This document shows positions 16,508 through 24,762 of a stretch of 64,000 nt of DNA, one piece after another. The DNA comes from JBFMFH01 sp040752275 (GTDB lineage: Bacteria; Acidobacteriota; Vicinamibacteria; Vicinamibacterales; JAKQTR01). Under the pieces are notes generated by a model, which saw nothing but the letters and a program-made list of their open reading frames with translations, had not been told where the DNA came from and did not search any database. The DNA lies in assembly GCA_040752275.1 (NCBI GenBank), contig JBFMFH010000062.1, positions 62,001-126,000 of the forward strand. Direction: 5' to 3'. Positions within the stretch are counted from its first letter, which is position 1, and each line of letters opens with the position of its first letter. The position numbers and the translations under genes are program-made.

Positions 16508-19375
16508 ATGAAGAGTCACTCCAACCGGCTCTGGCCGGTCATGGCCGTGCTGATGGCGCTGGCCATGGCGGCCCCAGCGTTGGCCCAGCAGTTTACGGGC
16601 CGCATCGAGATCACCGCGGTCGACTCGACCGGCGCCGTGCTGCCAGGCGTCACTATCGAGCTGACAGGACCGCAGTCCAAGACGGCCGCGAGTGATGCGG
16701 ACGGCGTGGCGCGGTTTCTGAACCTGCCGCCGGGCGTCTACCAGGTCAAGGCGTCGCTGCAGGGATTCAATGACTATCTGAACAACAGCGTGCCGGTCGT
16801 GGCCGGCGGCAACGTCCAGCTCCGCGCACTGCTGCGGGTCGGCGGCGTGCAAGAGCAGGTCGAGGTGACGGCGGAGACGCCGGTCATCGACGCGAAGAAG
16901 ACCGGGACCACGACGGCCGTGACGCTGGAAGAGCTGCAGAACATCCCGTCGGCGCGCGATCCGTGGGTTGTGATGCAGACTGTGCCGGGCATCATTATGG
17001 ACCGCGTGAACGTGGGCGGTGGCGAGTCCGGGCAGCAGTCGAACTACATGGCGAAGGGCGCGTCGGGCGCCGATGCGACGTGGAACATCGACGGCGTGCC
17101 GGTGACCGACATGGCGGCGACGGGTGCGTCGGCGTTCTACTACGACTTCGACATGTTCCAGGAGATGAGCGTGTCGACCGGCGGCTCGGAGTTGACCGCG
17201 GCGACGGGCGGGGTGGCGCTGAACATGGTGCTGAAGTCGGGCACCAACACGCCGCACGGCTCGGCGCGCATCTACTTCGAGAACGAGGACATGCAGTCCA
17301 ACAACATGGACCCGACGCTGGCCACGAACCTCGGGAGCCCGAACAAGAAGGGCAACCGAATCAGCCAGTACTCGGACTACGGGTTCGAGCTTGGCGGGCC
17401 GATCTTCAGGGACAAGCTGTGGGGCTGGGGTTCGTACGGCAAGACGGACATCCGTCTGCTGACCATCCGCCAGGCAGCGGACAACACGATCCTGAAGAAC
17501 GCCGCGCTGAAGCTTACGGGTCAGATCACGGACAACCTGAGGGGCAGCTTCACCTACTTCTGGGGTGACAAGAACAAGTATGGCCGCGGCGCGGGCGCCA
17601 CGCGTCCGCCTGAGACGACGTGGAATCAGAAGGGGCCGTCACCCGTCTACAAAGGTGAGATCAACTGGGTTGCCGGGAACAACCTCTTCCTGACGGGCCG
17701 GTACTCGTATGTGGGCGGTGCCTTCCAGCTCGACCCGCAGGGTGGTCTCGACAAGCAGATGTACCTGGACGACACCGGCACGTGGCACGGGTCGTACTGG
17801 GACTACGGGACGGTTCGGCCGCAGTACCTCGCGATGGCGGAAGGCAACTACTTCCGCGGCCGGCACGAAGTGAAGTTCGGCTACTCGTGGCGGAAGGTCT
17901 CGGTCGAGTCGTACTCGCACACGCCAGGCAACCAGATCTGGTCGATCCACATTGGCTACCCCGACATGATCGCGCAGGTGGCGAGCTACTGGGCTTCAGG
18001 TGCCCTCGCGCATTACCAGTCGGCGTGGGTGGGCGACACGATGACGTTCGACCGCGCGACGATCAACGCGGGTGTGCGCTTCGACTGGCAGGACGACGGC
18101 CAGTTGTCGATCTCCGAACCGGCCGTGCCGGGCTTCGAGCAGTGGCTGCCCGCCGTCACGGGGCCGGCCGCGCCCAAGGCCATCAAGTGGAACTCGTTCT
18201 CGCCACGTCTGGGCATGACCTACGCCCTTGACGAGAACCGCAAGACGCAGCTCCGGACGAGCTATGCGATGTTCGCGTCCCAGTTGGGCAATGGGACCTC
18301 GGACTACGCCAACGTCGTGCAGTACCGGTACATCTACTTCTACGCGACGGATCGGAACGGCAACCGGTACGCGGATCCGAACGAGATCGACTACGCAACC
18401 GGCGTGCTGGGCTGGGGTGGGTTCAACATCAACAACCCCGGTCAGCTCGACCAGCCGATCCACAAGATCCGCGACTACACGGTGCCGAAGACGCACGAAG
18501 TCATCGTCGGCGTCGACCGCGAGCTCTTCAGGAACTTCGGGGTGAGCGCGTCGTTCACCTACCGCTACTACAACGGCTTCAACTGGCGGCCGCGCGCCGG
18601 CGTATATTCGGACGACTACGTCCAGAGCGGTACGTTCACAGGAGGTCCGCTGCCGGATGGGTCGAACTTCAGCTCACCGTACTACGCGGTTGACGCAACA
18701 CGCCTCTCGCAGGATGCCCTGAACGGCAGCCGCGAATACACCGCCCGGAAGAACTACCACCAGCGGTTCTGGGGCATCGAGGCCAGCGCGACGAAGCGGC
18801 TGTCGAATCGGTGGATGGCTCGATTTGGCTTCTCGACAAACGACCACCGCGAGTACTTCGGTGGACCGGAGGCACTCGGGGATCCCACTCCGGGTCCAAC
18901 GACCCCGAACAAGGATGGCGGCCTCGTCGTTCGGCAGACCGGTGGCTCCGGCAAGTCCGGTATCTACATGCTGCTGCCGAAGTACCAGTTCATTGCCAAC
19001 GGTCTCTACCAGGGGCCATGGGGCATCGACCTCGGGTTCAACATGGTGATGCGGCAGGGCTACTCGCAGCCCTGGTTCCGCAGCCGCGTGGCGACCGGTG
19101 ACCGCTTCGGCTCGCTCAAGAGCGTGTTGCTCGTCACCGACGTCGACCAGGCCCGCCTGCCGTCGGTCACGACGTTCGACCTGCGCGTGGGCAAGGTCCT
19201 CAAGTTCGGCCGCGCGAGCGTCAACATCGACCTCGACGTGTTCAACCTGTTCAACTCGGGGACAGTGCTGGGCAAGCAGTACGATTATCGGTTGACCGGC
19301 GTGACCGGGTTCGACCAGGTGCTGGAGATCCTGAGCCCGCGCGTCGCCCGCGTGGGCGCGCGGATCAGCTTCTAA
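16508..19375 (+). CDS. TonB-dependent receptor, Oar-like, with N-terminal carboxypeptidase-regulatory domain
   Basis: This 955-residue outer-membrane protein has a signal peptide (ending APALAQQ), a carboxypeptidase-regulatory-like domain (about 26-115; LPGVTIELTG, LPPGVYQVKASLQGF), a TonB plug (about 120-240; WNIDGVPVTDM) and a long beta-barrel ending in ARVGARISF, a typical C-terminal aromatic barrel signal. Oar-like receptors are greatly expanded in Acidobacteriota and import large substrates or support secretion. The ATG at 16508 follows a strong GAGGAGGAGG ribosome site. The 282 bp upstream hold no gene and no clear promoter. A stable hairpin follows the gene. The substrate is unknown; the neighbouring PD40 gene is convergent, so it is not in the same operon. 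Confidence 0.92.
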   Translation: MKSHSNRLWPVMAVLMALAMAAPALAQQFTGRIEITAVDSTGAVLPGVTIELTGPQSKTAASDADGVARFLNLPPGVYQVKASLQGFNDYLNNSVPVVAGGNVQLRALLRVGGVQEQVEVTAETPVIDAKKTGTTTAVTLEELQNIPSARDPWVVMQTVPGIIMDRVNVGGGESGQQSNYMAKGASGADATWNIDGVPVTDMAATGASAFYYDFDMFQEMSVSTGGSELTAATGGVALNMVLKSGTNTPHGSARIYFENEDMQSNNMDPTLATNLGSPNKKGNRISQYSDYGFELGGPIFRDKLWGWGSYGKTDIRLLTIRQAADNTILKNAALKLTGQITDNLRGSFTYFWGDKNKYGRGAGATRPPETTWNQKGPSPVYKGEINWVAGNNLFLTGRYSYVGGAFQLDPQGGLDKQMYLDDTGTWHGSYWDYGTVRPQYLAMAEGNYFRGRHEVKFGYSWRKVSVESYSHTPGNQIWSIHIGYPDMIAQVASYWASGALAHYQSAWVGDTMTFDRATINAGVRFDWQDDGQLSISEPAVPGFEQWLPAVTGPAAPKAIKWNSFSPRLGMTYALDENRKTQLRTSYAMFASQLGNGTSDYANVVQYRYIYFYATDRNGNRYADPNEIDYATGVLGWGGFNINNPGQLDQPIHKIRDYTVPKTHEVIVGVDRELFRNFGVSASFTYRYYNGFNWRPRAGVYSDDYVQSGTFTGGPLPDGSNFSSPYYAVDATRLSQDALNGSREYTARKNYHQRFWGIEASATKRLSNRWMARFGFSTNDHREYFGGPEALGDPTPGPTTPNKDGGLVVRQTGGSGKSGIYMLLPKYQFIANGLYQGPWGIDLGFNMVMRQGYSQPWFRSRVATGDRFGSLKSVLLVTDVDQARLPSVTTFDLRVGKVLKFGRASVNIDLDVFNLFNSGTVLGKQYDYRLTGVTGFDQVLEILSPRVARVGARISF

Positions 19376-19380
19376 GAACC

Positions 19381-19408
19381 GGGATTCGGGATTCGGGATT
19401 CGGGATTC
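19381..19408. repeat. Heptanucleotide tandem repeat (GGGATTC)x4
   Basis: Four perfect GGGATTC units begin a few bases after the receptor's stop codon and are followed by a degenerate fifth. The same unit recurs at 20292-20398, 58539-58573 and, inverted, 59295-59308. Confidence 0.9.
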
Positions 19409-19422
19409 GTGGTTCGGGAATG

Positions 19423-19447
19423 GCCGCCGCGCTGGTCGCGCGGCGGC
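19423..19447 (+). terminator. GC-rich hairpin terminator between convergent genes
   Basis: GCCGCCGCG and CGCGGCGGC form a perfect 9-bp stem with a 7-base loop, then TCTTCCT. It stands between the receptor and the convergent PD40 gene and could end transcription from either side. Confidence 0.5.
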
Positions 19448-19475
19448 TCTTCCTACCACGCCCGCGCGAATCCCG

Positions 19476-20264
19476 TCATTCTATCCGCACGAGACGCAGG
19501 GCGTACCTGCCGTCGTTCCTCTTTTCGATATACGCGATGCGCTGGCCATCGTCGCTCCACGCCGGCAGCAGCACGTTCTTCGTTCCCTTGACCTCCCGCG
19601 AGTCCCCGCTCCGCTCGGAGACGGCGAGTCTTCCCTTCGCGTTCACGTACGCAATGAAGGACGCCGCCGGCGGTGACCAACTGAACGTGCGCCCCGGCAG
19701 AATGCGACTGTTGACGGCCTGGTCCAGGACGAGGCCCCCGAGCCTCAGCGTCTCGAAGCGCGTCTTCTGGTTCGCCAGCGCGGCGAGCGCCACGACGTCC
19801 GACAGCGGCGTGTTCGGATCGGACACGTTCATGCCGATCGTGCCTTCACGAGGGACATTCGTCGTCTTGACCAGCTCCTCTCGGGCCTCGTAGGTGATCC
19901 GCCAGGACCGCTCCGCGGGAGAGGCCTGACCGGCTTTCCATTCCCAGTAGCGCTCGGCCCAATCTGGAACACCCGCAACCACGGTGACCCGCCTGTTCGC
20001 GACGTCGACAAGGCCGTGGGCGACCGTTTCGTTGGCCCACCGATCGAACTGGCTCAGGCGAATGTAGAAGGACGTTCCATCGGGCGCCCAGGCGAGCCGT
20101 GTCGGCACACCCTTCAACTGGCGGGTGTCGAGATCGAGGAGCGTCTCCGGCCCCTTGATCTTCGCCTTCACGAGGGCACCCCTGTCGGGTCCCGTTGCCT
20201 GCCCGGAGCCGTCAAAGACAGCCAGCGTGACCACAAGTGCCAGCACGTGTTCTGCCGCAGTCAT
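19476..20264 (-). CDS. PD40/WD40-like propeller protein (paralogue)
   Basis: This 262-residue exported protein has a weak signal sequence (HVLALVVTLAVFDG) and two PD40-type motifs, LAWAPDGTSFYIRL near residue 60 and LPAWSDDGQRIAYIEK near the end. Its layout matches the 5031-5810 protein, including a KLKG/QLKG segment before the first motif, so the two are paralogues. Unlike that gene, this one stands alone, preceded by AGGAGG seven bases before the ATG. No catalytic motif is seen. The role is probably ligand or protein binding in the periplasm; the specific function is unknown. Confidence 0.75.
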   Translation of the reverse strand: MTAAEHVLALVVTLAVFDGSGQATGPDRGALVKAKIKGPETLLDLDTRQLKGVPTRLAWAPDGTSFYIRLSQFDRWANETVAHGLVDVANRRVTVVAGVPDWAERYWEWKAGQASPAERSWRITYEAREELVKTTNVPREGTIGMNVSDPNTPLSDVVALAALANQKTRFETLRLGGLVLDQAVNSRILPGRTFSWSPPAASFIAYVNAKGRLAVSERSGDSREVKGTKNVLLPAWSDDGQRIAYIEKRNDGRYALRLVRIE

Positions 20265-20291
20265 GGGTCACCTCCTCACTACGATCGTGAC

Positions 20292-20398
20292 GGGACTCGG
20301 GGTTCGGGATTCGGGCTTCGGGCTTCGGGACAGGTTCTACCGGGGGAGAGGGACGATTCCTCGGCGATCCCGAATCCCGAATCCCGAGTCCCGAGTCA
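20292..20398. repeat. Inverted pair of GGGATTC-type heptad arrays
   Basis: Five variants of the heptad (GGGACTC, GGGGTTC, GGGATTC, GGGCTTC twice) run from 20292 to 20326. Reverse-complement copies (CGAATCC/CGAGTCC type) run from about 20366 to 20398. The two arms can pair into a long hairpin just after the DUF420 gene's stop and before the PD40 gene, so it may act as a terminator. Confidence 0.75.
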
Positions 20399-20812
20399 GT
20401 TCAGATGATAGAGCATCAGGTAGATCGCTACCCCCGTCACCGACACGTACAACCACAGGGGTAGTGTATACCTCGCCATGCGGCGGTGGCGGTCGAATCG
20501 TCCCGCGAGAGCCCGCCACAACGTGGCCAGGGCGAGGGGCAGAATCACCGCAGCCAGCACGACATGTGAGATGAGAATGACGAAGTAGACGGCCCGAATC
20601 GGACCGGTTCCCGGAAACGGCCTTGAACCGGCGTTCGCGTGGTAGACGACGTACGACACCAGAAACAGGGCCGACGTCACGAACGCAGCGATCATGCTTG
20701 CCTTGTGGGCACCCCGCCGCCCCCGCCGGATGAACCAATAGCCCAGGACGAGCAGGCAAGCGGCCAGAGCGTTCAGGGTGGCGTTCAGGGAGGGGAGAGC
20801 AGAAACATCCAT
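20396..20812 (-). CDS. DUF420 membrane protein (cytochrome oxidase assembly type)
   Basis: This 138-residue integral membrane protein has four predicted helices (about 5-27, 37-58, 72-98 and 115-135). HKASMIAAFVTSALFLVSYVVYH and later YFVILISHVVLAA are typical of the DUF420 (YozB/CtaM) family, which is found beside cytochrome c/aa3 oxidase genes and supports oxidase maturation. Conserved His residues in the second and third helices could bind heme or copper. CtaB is encoded 88 bp upstream on the same strand, supporting a heme-copper oxidase assembly role. No oxidase subunits are in the window. Confidence 0.85.
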   Translation of the reverse strand: MDVSALPSLNATLNALAACLLVLGYWFIRRGRRGAHKASMIAAFVTSALFLVSYVVYHANAGSRPFPGTGPIRAVYFVILISHVVLAAVILPLALATLWRALAGRFDRHRRMARYTLPLWLYVSVTGVAIYLMLYHLN

Positions 20813-20873
20813 GCCACATGCCGGTGCGTGACCCGCAACCGCCTCTCTGCGATGAGTGAGTCGTGAATCAAGC

Positions 20874-20901
20874 TCCTGACTCCTGACTCCTGACTCCTGA
20901 C
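20874..20901. repeat. Heptanucleotide tandem repeat (TCCTGAC)x4
   Basis: Four perfect TCCTGAC units abut the ctaB stop codon (20901-20903) in the gap between ctaB and the DUF420 gene. The unit differs from the GGGATTC arrays nearby but has the same 7-bp period. Confidence 0.9.
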
Positions 20902-21812
20902 TACTGTCTATCCACCACCATCAGCATCCACACCAGCGGCAGGTACGCGAGCGAGCCGAAGAACAGCCCGCGGGCCGACCGAGGGGTGCGAACCCACGCG
21001 AATCGGGCGGCAAGCACCACGAATCCCAGGCCAAGCAGGCCGGCGCCTACGGCATAGACCACGCCCGTCAAGCCAACCGCGGTCGTGGCGAGACTGACGG
21101 GCACGAGGGCAGCCGCATAGAGCACGGCCTGGCGGCCGGTGGAGGCGCCATCGGGCTCGGCCACCGGCAGGAGCGGGAACCCGGCCTTGGCGTAGTCCTC
21201 GCGGTGCAGCCACGCGATGGCCAGGAAGTGCGGCATCTGCCACAGGAAGACGATGCCGACGAGGACCCAGGCCTCGATCGACAGCGTGCCGCGCGCGGCC
21301 GCCCACCCGATGAGCGGCGGAAGCGCTCCGGGAATGCCGCCGATCACGGTGGCCAGCGACGTCCGCCGTTTGAGGGGCGTGTAGAACACCGTATAGGTCA
21401 ACAGCGTCACGAATGCGACGCCGGCCGCAAGCAGATTGACGCCCCAAGCGAGCTGGACAACGCCCAGTCCGGAGAGCAGCACAGCAAACACGCGTGCCTG
21501 ACCCGGTGTCAAGCGGCGGCTCGGGAGCGGCCGCCGGCGCGTCCGCCGCATCCGGCCGTCGGCGTCGATCTCGAGCAGCTGATTGAAGGCCGACGCGGCG
21601 CTCGCGACAAGCGCGGTGCCAACCAGCGTGTGCAGCAGAAGCACGAGGTTGTTCGCCGGGTGGCCCATGTAGTAGCCGGCGAGCGTGGTGACGACGACGA
21701 GGACGTTCAGCCGAGGCTTCGCCAGGGTGACGTAGTCCGCGGCGCGCGACGGCTCCGTGGCGGCGGCCTCAACCTTGGGATCCTGGGAGGCACGAACGTG
21801 AGGTGCCGTCAT
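20901..21812 (-). CDS. ctaB: Protoheme IX farnesyltransferase (heme O synthase)
   Basis: This UbiA-family membrane prenyltransferase of 303 residues converts heme B plus farnesyl diphosphate to heme O for heme-copper oxidases. About nine transmembrane helices are visible. The prenyl-diphosphate site reads NQLLEIDADGRMRRT followed by RRRPLPS, and the second acidic loop is HREDYAKAGFPLLPV. The start at 21812 is preceded by GGAG at a good distance; a 23-residue longer frame exists but reads into non-conserved sequence. The DUF420 gene follows on the same strand. The structured element at 21844-22041 lies directly upstream, so it could form part of a 5' leader. Confidence 0.93.
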   Translation of the reverse strand: MTAPHVRASQDPKVEAAATEPSRAADYVTLAKPRLNVLVVVTTLAGYYMGHPANNLVLLLHTLVGTALVASAASAFNQLLEIDADGRMRRTRRRPLPSRRLTPGQARVFAVLLSGLGVVQLAWGVNLLAAGVAFVTLLTYTVFYTPLKRRTSLATVIGGIPGALPPLIGWAAARGTLSIEAWVLVGIVFLWQMPHFLAIAWLHREDYAKAGFPLLPVAEPDGASTGRQAVLYAAALVPVSLATTAVGLTGVVYAVGAGLLGLGFVVLAARFAWVRTPRSARGLFFGSLAYLPLVWMLMVVDRQ

Positions 21813-21843
21813 CGCGGGCTCCTGGCCCGTGGGGCGGAGCGCT

Positions 21844-22041
21844 GCGAGGATCGACTGTCGCGCTCGCAGGCCCGCTCGCACAAGCCGGAAGAACGGCTCT
21901 CCGTCCCGTTGCGGGCCGATAGACGCCGGCTGCCGCTCCGCGGACGAAAGCGCCGGCTGGTCCCCTTGTCCTCCGAGCCGTTCTTCAGACTGCTGCCGTC
22001 GGCTTGGCTCAAGGGCCTGCTCGGCGACAGTCGATCCTCGC
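21844..22041 (-). repeat. Structured intergenic element, copy A
   Basis: This 198-bp palindromic element has 17-bp perfect terminal inverted repeats (21844-21860 and 22025-22041). They extend, with gaps, to about 60 bp per arm, including GAAGAACGGCTC paired with GAGCCGTTCTTC. On the minus (sense) strand the centre carries a core of about 70 bp shared with copy B at 37141-37362, which includes TCCGCGGAGCGGCAGCCGGC. The element lies between the M23 peptidase gene and ctaB, both on this strand. It carries no convincing gene. It could be a MITE-like repeat or a structured RNA. Confidence 0.8.
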
Positions 22042-22073
22042 CCGCGCCTCGGTCTGGGCTCATGATGCCGCCC

Positions 22074-23486
22074 TCACCGCGACCCCGCTCCCACGGGCGG
22101 CTCGACGATCCCGGCCTCCTCGAGCTTGCGTTCAACCCGGTCGTGGATCCACTTCCGATCCCACCACTCGATGGGGTTCACCGGCGTACCGCCAACCAGC
22201 ATCGTGAAGTGCACGTGGTCGCCACCGGCCAGCCCGGTCATCCCGCTCCGGCCAATGACCTCGCCGCGCTCCACCCGATCGCCCTTCTCGACTTCCATCG
22301 ACGACAAGTGCGCATAGAGCGACTGGACGCCCATGCCGTGGTCCAGGATGATGCAATTGCCGTAGATGCCCAGGTAGCCCGCCAGCAGCACGCGGCCGGC
22401 CTGCGCCGACGTGACCGGCGCACGCCGGATGGAGGCGAGATCGATGCCGAGGTGCACCTGCTGATCCACCTCCCGCCCCTCATAGAAGTAGGTCCGATGG
22501 TCGGCGAACACCGACTCGGAACTGGAACGCCTGAGCCGGGCGAACGGACCGCGCGAGAGCCACTCGCTTGACGTCTCCTTCGCAAGCCGTGCGATCTGCT
22601 CGGCGTTGCGTTCGCGCAGGCGGCGGTTGATGGCCAGGAATGCCGAGAGCAGGTCCTCGGCGGCGCTGTCCCGTTCGAAGCCGGGCGTCGACTCGAGAAT
22701 GGCCGGGACGACCCGCGCCAGAAACGGTTCATCGAGCCGAACCGTGGAGGTCGCGAAGTTCCCTGGGAACGTCCGGTACGGAAAGTCCGCCGTCGTCGTG
22801 TTTCCGGCGTGGTCCCGCGCGTACAACCGGATCGGCGACCTGAGGTCCTGATCGAACGCGAGCGCGAAGAACGCCACCTTCAACGACGGGTCTGTCGCTT
22901 GTCCGCCCGCAACGCCCGATGCCGCGAATCCGGGGTAGAAGCGGTCTCCCACCATGACGCCGGAGGTCGTGTCGGGCGGAGCTGCCCGGTAGACAACCGC
23001 CTCGGCGCCCCCCATTCTGACGTAGTGGTGCGTCGACATCACCCTAAGGATGGGTGGCGTCAGCTGGACCTTGACGGAATGTGTGACTGTGGTGGAAACC
23101 TCCCTCAATCCAAAGAGGATCCGGCGCCCGGCCCCCACGCGCAGCATGGCTGGGCCATCGCGGAGCCCCGGCACAGAGGATGTCGGGATCGTCCGGCTGA
23201 TGCGCACCTGGGTGGGAGACACCTGAGTGAAGCTCGTGGCCCCCGGAGTATCGAGCGAAAGGACTTCATTCCGGTTGGTGCCCTGCTCGATGACGACGTC
23301 GAAGCGTGAGAGCCGGCTGCCGAGTGCGTCAACGGAGGCGTCGAACACCACGCCCGCTTGGCCGATGGCGTCGGGCCCGATGATCCGGACGACAGGACCC
23401 GGCTCCTGCCCCGCCAGGTAGATCGCGACCCCAAGGGCCACGAACAGGAAGGCCCCAAGCAGCACCAGCACGGATCGGCCAGACAA
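22074..23486 (-). CDS. M23 family metallopeptidase, membrane-anchored
   Basis: This 470-residue protein has one N-terminal transmembrane helix (about 5-24), a periplasmic region of unknown fold (about 30-335) and a C-terminal LytM/M23 peptidase domain (about 340-450). The zinc ligands are visible: HLGID (His345, Asp349) and HVHF (His424, His426). Such enzymes cut peptidoglycan cross-links, or act as activators when degenerate; here the site is complete. The start is TTG at 23486, preceded by AGGAG six bases earlier. Promoters for the tRNA gene diverge from just upstream. It precedes ctaB but is separated by the structured element, so co-transcription is uncertain. Confidence 0.9.
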   Translation of the reverse strand: MSGRSVLVLLGAFLFVALGVAIYLAGQEPGPVVRIIGPDAIGQAGVVFDASVDALGSRLSRFDVVIEQGTNRNEVLSLDTPGATSFTQVSPTQVRISRTIPTSSVPGLRDGPAMLRVGAGRRILFGLREVSTTVTHSVKVQLTPPILRVMSTHHYVRMGGAEAVVYRAAPPDTTSGVMVGDRFYPGFAASGVAGGQATDPSLKVAFFALAFDQDLRSPIRLYARDHAGNTTTADFPYRTFPGNFATSTVRLDEPFLARVVPAILESTPGFERDSAAEDLLSAFLAINRRLRERNAEQIARLAKETSSEWLSRGPFARLRRSSSESVFADHRTYFYEGREVDQQVHLGIDLASIRRAPVTSAQAGRVLLAGYLGIYGNCIILDHGMGVQSLYAHLSSMEVEKGDRVERGEVIGRSGMTGLAGGDHVHFTMLVGGTPVNPIEWWDRKWIHDRVERKLEEAGIVEPPVGAGSR

Positions 23487-23502
23487 ATCTCACTCCTGGT
23501 TC

Positions 23503-23532
23503 TTGACCGCGAATTGGCCAGGACGCTAAAAT
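23503..23532 (+). promoter_or_regulatory. Promoter of tRNA-Glu
   Basis: TTGACC (23503-23508), an 18-bp spacer and TAAAAT (23527-23532) make a strong sigma-70 promoter ending 21 bp before the tRNA. Confidence 0.7.
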
Positions 23533-23553
23533 TAGAGGTTCTTGGCGGCGAGT

Positions 23554-23628
23554 GCCGGTATCGTCTAGGGGTCAGGACACGTGGTTCTCAGCCACGGGAC
23601 CGGGGTTCGAATCCCCGTACCGGTACCA
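23554..23628 (+). tRNA. tRNA-Glu (anticodon CTC)
   Basis: The 72-nt tRNA body plus encoded CCA folds into a cloverleaf. The acceptor GCCGGTA pairs with TACCGGT (one G-U at the first pair). The D-arm contains TCTAGGGGTCAGGA, the anticodon stem CGTGG/CCACG holds loop TTCTCAG (anticodon CTC), and the T-arm is CGGGG-TTCGAAT-CCCCG. It reads GAG glutamate codons. Confidence 0.97.
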
Positions 23629-23653
23629 TCACTCATGTTCTTACCCTGATTGC

Positions 23654-23680
23654 AGGCCTCGCGGATCACGCGAGGCCTTT
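23654..23680 (+). terminator. tRNA terminator, probably bidirectional
   Basis: AGGCCTCGCG and CGCGAGGCCT form a perfect 10-bp stem with a 5-base loop followed by TTCTC. The loop contains the stop codon (23666-23668) of the convergent cyclodeaminase-family gene, so one hairpin can serve both transcripts. Confidence 0.7.
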
Positions 23681-24637
23681 CTCACGTACTCTCGACCACG
23701 CCAATGCCGCGATGGCCGTGTCCTGGAAGCCGACACCCGTCAGGTCGCAGACGGTGATCTGATCGTCGCGCGTCCGGCCCGCCTTGCGGCCGGCCACGAC
23801 CTCGCCGAGTTGTCTGGTGACCTCTCCCGGCCGCAGCAACCGCGCGGCCAGGGCGTGCGAGAGTTCTCCGAAGGCCGCACACTGCTCGACCCGATCGACG
23901 ACCACCAGGTCTGCCCGGGCCAGGCATGCGGCCTCCAGCTCCCGCTTGCCCGGCGTGTCAGATCCGACCGCCGTCACGTGCATACCCGGCCTCAGCCACT
24001 CGGCGCGGACCAGCGGCTCGCGGGACGGCGTGGCTGTGACGAGCACGTCGGCTTCGAGACAGACGGCCTCGATGCTGTCGGCCGCGACCGCCTCGATCTC
24101 CAGGCGCGCGCCAATCTCACGACAGTACTGCGCGAGCCCGGGCCGATCGGGGCTCCAAGCCACGAGACGCACGAACGGCCGGACTTCGTACAGGCAGATC
24201 GCCTGATGCCGGGCTTGCACGCCGGATCCGATGAGGCCGACGACCTTGATGGTGGGGCAAGCGAGCACCTCGGCGGCCACCGCCCCGGCGGCGCCGGTGC
24301 GCAGGTCGGTCAGATAGCCGTTGTCGAACACGAGCCCGGCCGGCACGCCCGTCGCGGCATCGAAGAGGGCCATCATGCCGGATCCGGTAGGCAGGCCGCG
24401 CGAGGGGTTGTCGTAGAATCCTGAAGCGACCTTGACGGCGATGAAGGGAACGCCTTCCACCCAGGCGGTCTTCACGTGGAACTCGCCGCGGGTGCCCGGG
24501 ATCGGGAGGTTGATCACCGCCGGCACGGCCGTCCGACCCTCGCCGTCGGCCCGGAACGCCTCTCGGACGGCCGAGACTGCGTCAGAAACCTCGATGGCCT
24601 GACGGATCATTGGCTCGTCGATGAAGGGCAGCGGCAC
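23666..24637 (-). CDS. Ornithine cyclodeaminase/mu-crystallin family enzyme
   Basis: This 323-residue NAD(P)-dependent enzyme of the OCD/mu-crystallin/alanine dehydrogenase family is cytosolic. Visible features are the substrate-binding stretch FHVKTAWVEG near residue 55, LTDLRTGAAGAVAAE near 110, the Rossmann glycine motif GLIGSGVQARHQA near 140 and the C-terminal DLTGVGFQDTAIA. Members deaminate ornithine to proline, reduce ketimines or oxidise amino acids; sequence alone does not decide. The start is GTG at 24637, six bases after a TACAAT box, without a ribosome site. It is not linked to the arginine cluster, so an arginine-related role should not be assumed. Confidence 0.85.
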   Translation of the reverse strand: MPLPFIDEPMIRQAIEVSDAVSAVREAFRADGEGRTAVPAVINLPIPGTRGEFHVKTAWVEGVPFIAVKVASGFYDNPSRGLPTGSGMMALFDAATGVPAGLVFDNGYLTDLRTGAAGAVAAEVLACPTIKVVGLIGSGVQARHQAICLYEVRPFVRLVAWSPDRPGLAQYCREIGARLEIEAVAADSIEAVCLEADVLVTATPSREPLVRAEWLRPGMHVTAVGSDTPGKRELEAACLARADLVVVDRVEQCAAFGELSHALAARLLRPGEVTRQLGEVVAGRKAGRTRDDQITVCDLTGVGFQDTAIAALAWSRVREKGLA

Positions 24638-24643
24638 CCCGGC

Positions 24644-24649
24644 ATTGTA
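24644..24649 (-). promoter_or_regulatory. -10 box giving a leaderless cyclodeaminase transcript
   Basis: TACAAT, then six bases, then the GTG start at 24637. This places the expected +1 on the start codon. No ribosome binding site is present. Confidence 0.45.
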
Positions 24650-24762
24650 TCCCGCAGCGGCACGGATGCGGGATGCCGGGGCTCCCGACTTCGCCGGGGT
24701 CGCCGCCGCGAGACTTCAGCCCTTTGACCCCGCGCTTCAGGGCGCGGGCTGTGGAGGTCACC

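Noticed and set aside
19381..20398. GGGATTC arrays as CRISPR
   Set aside because: The units are only 7 bp and contiguous, with no spacers, and no cas genes are in the window.
23666..24637. Ornithine cyclodeaminase as part of the arginine pathway
   Set aside because: It is 20 kb from the arg cluster, and the family includes ketimine reductases and other enzymes, so a specific role is not supported.
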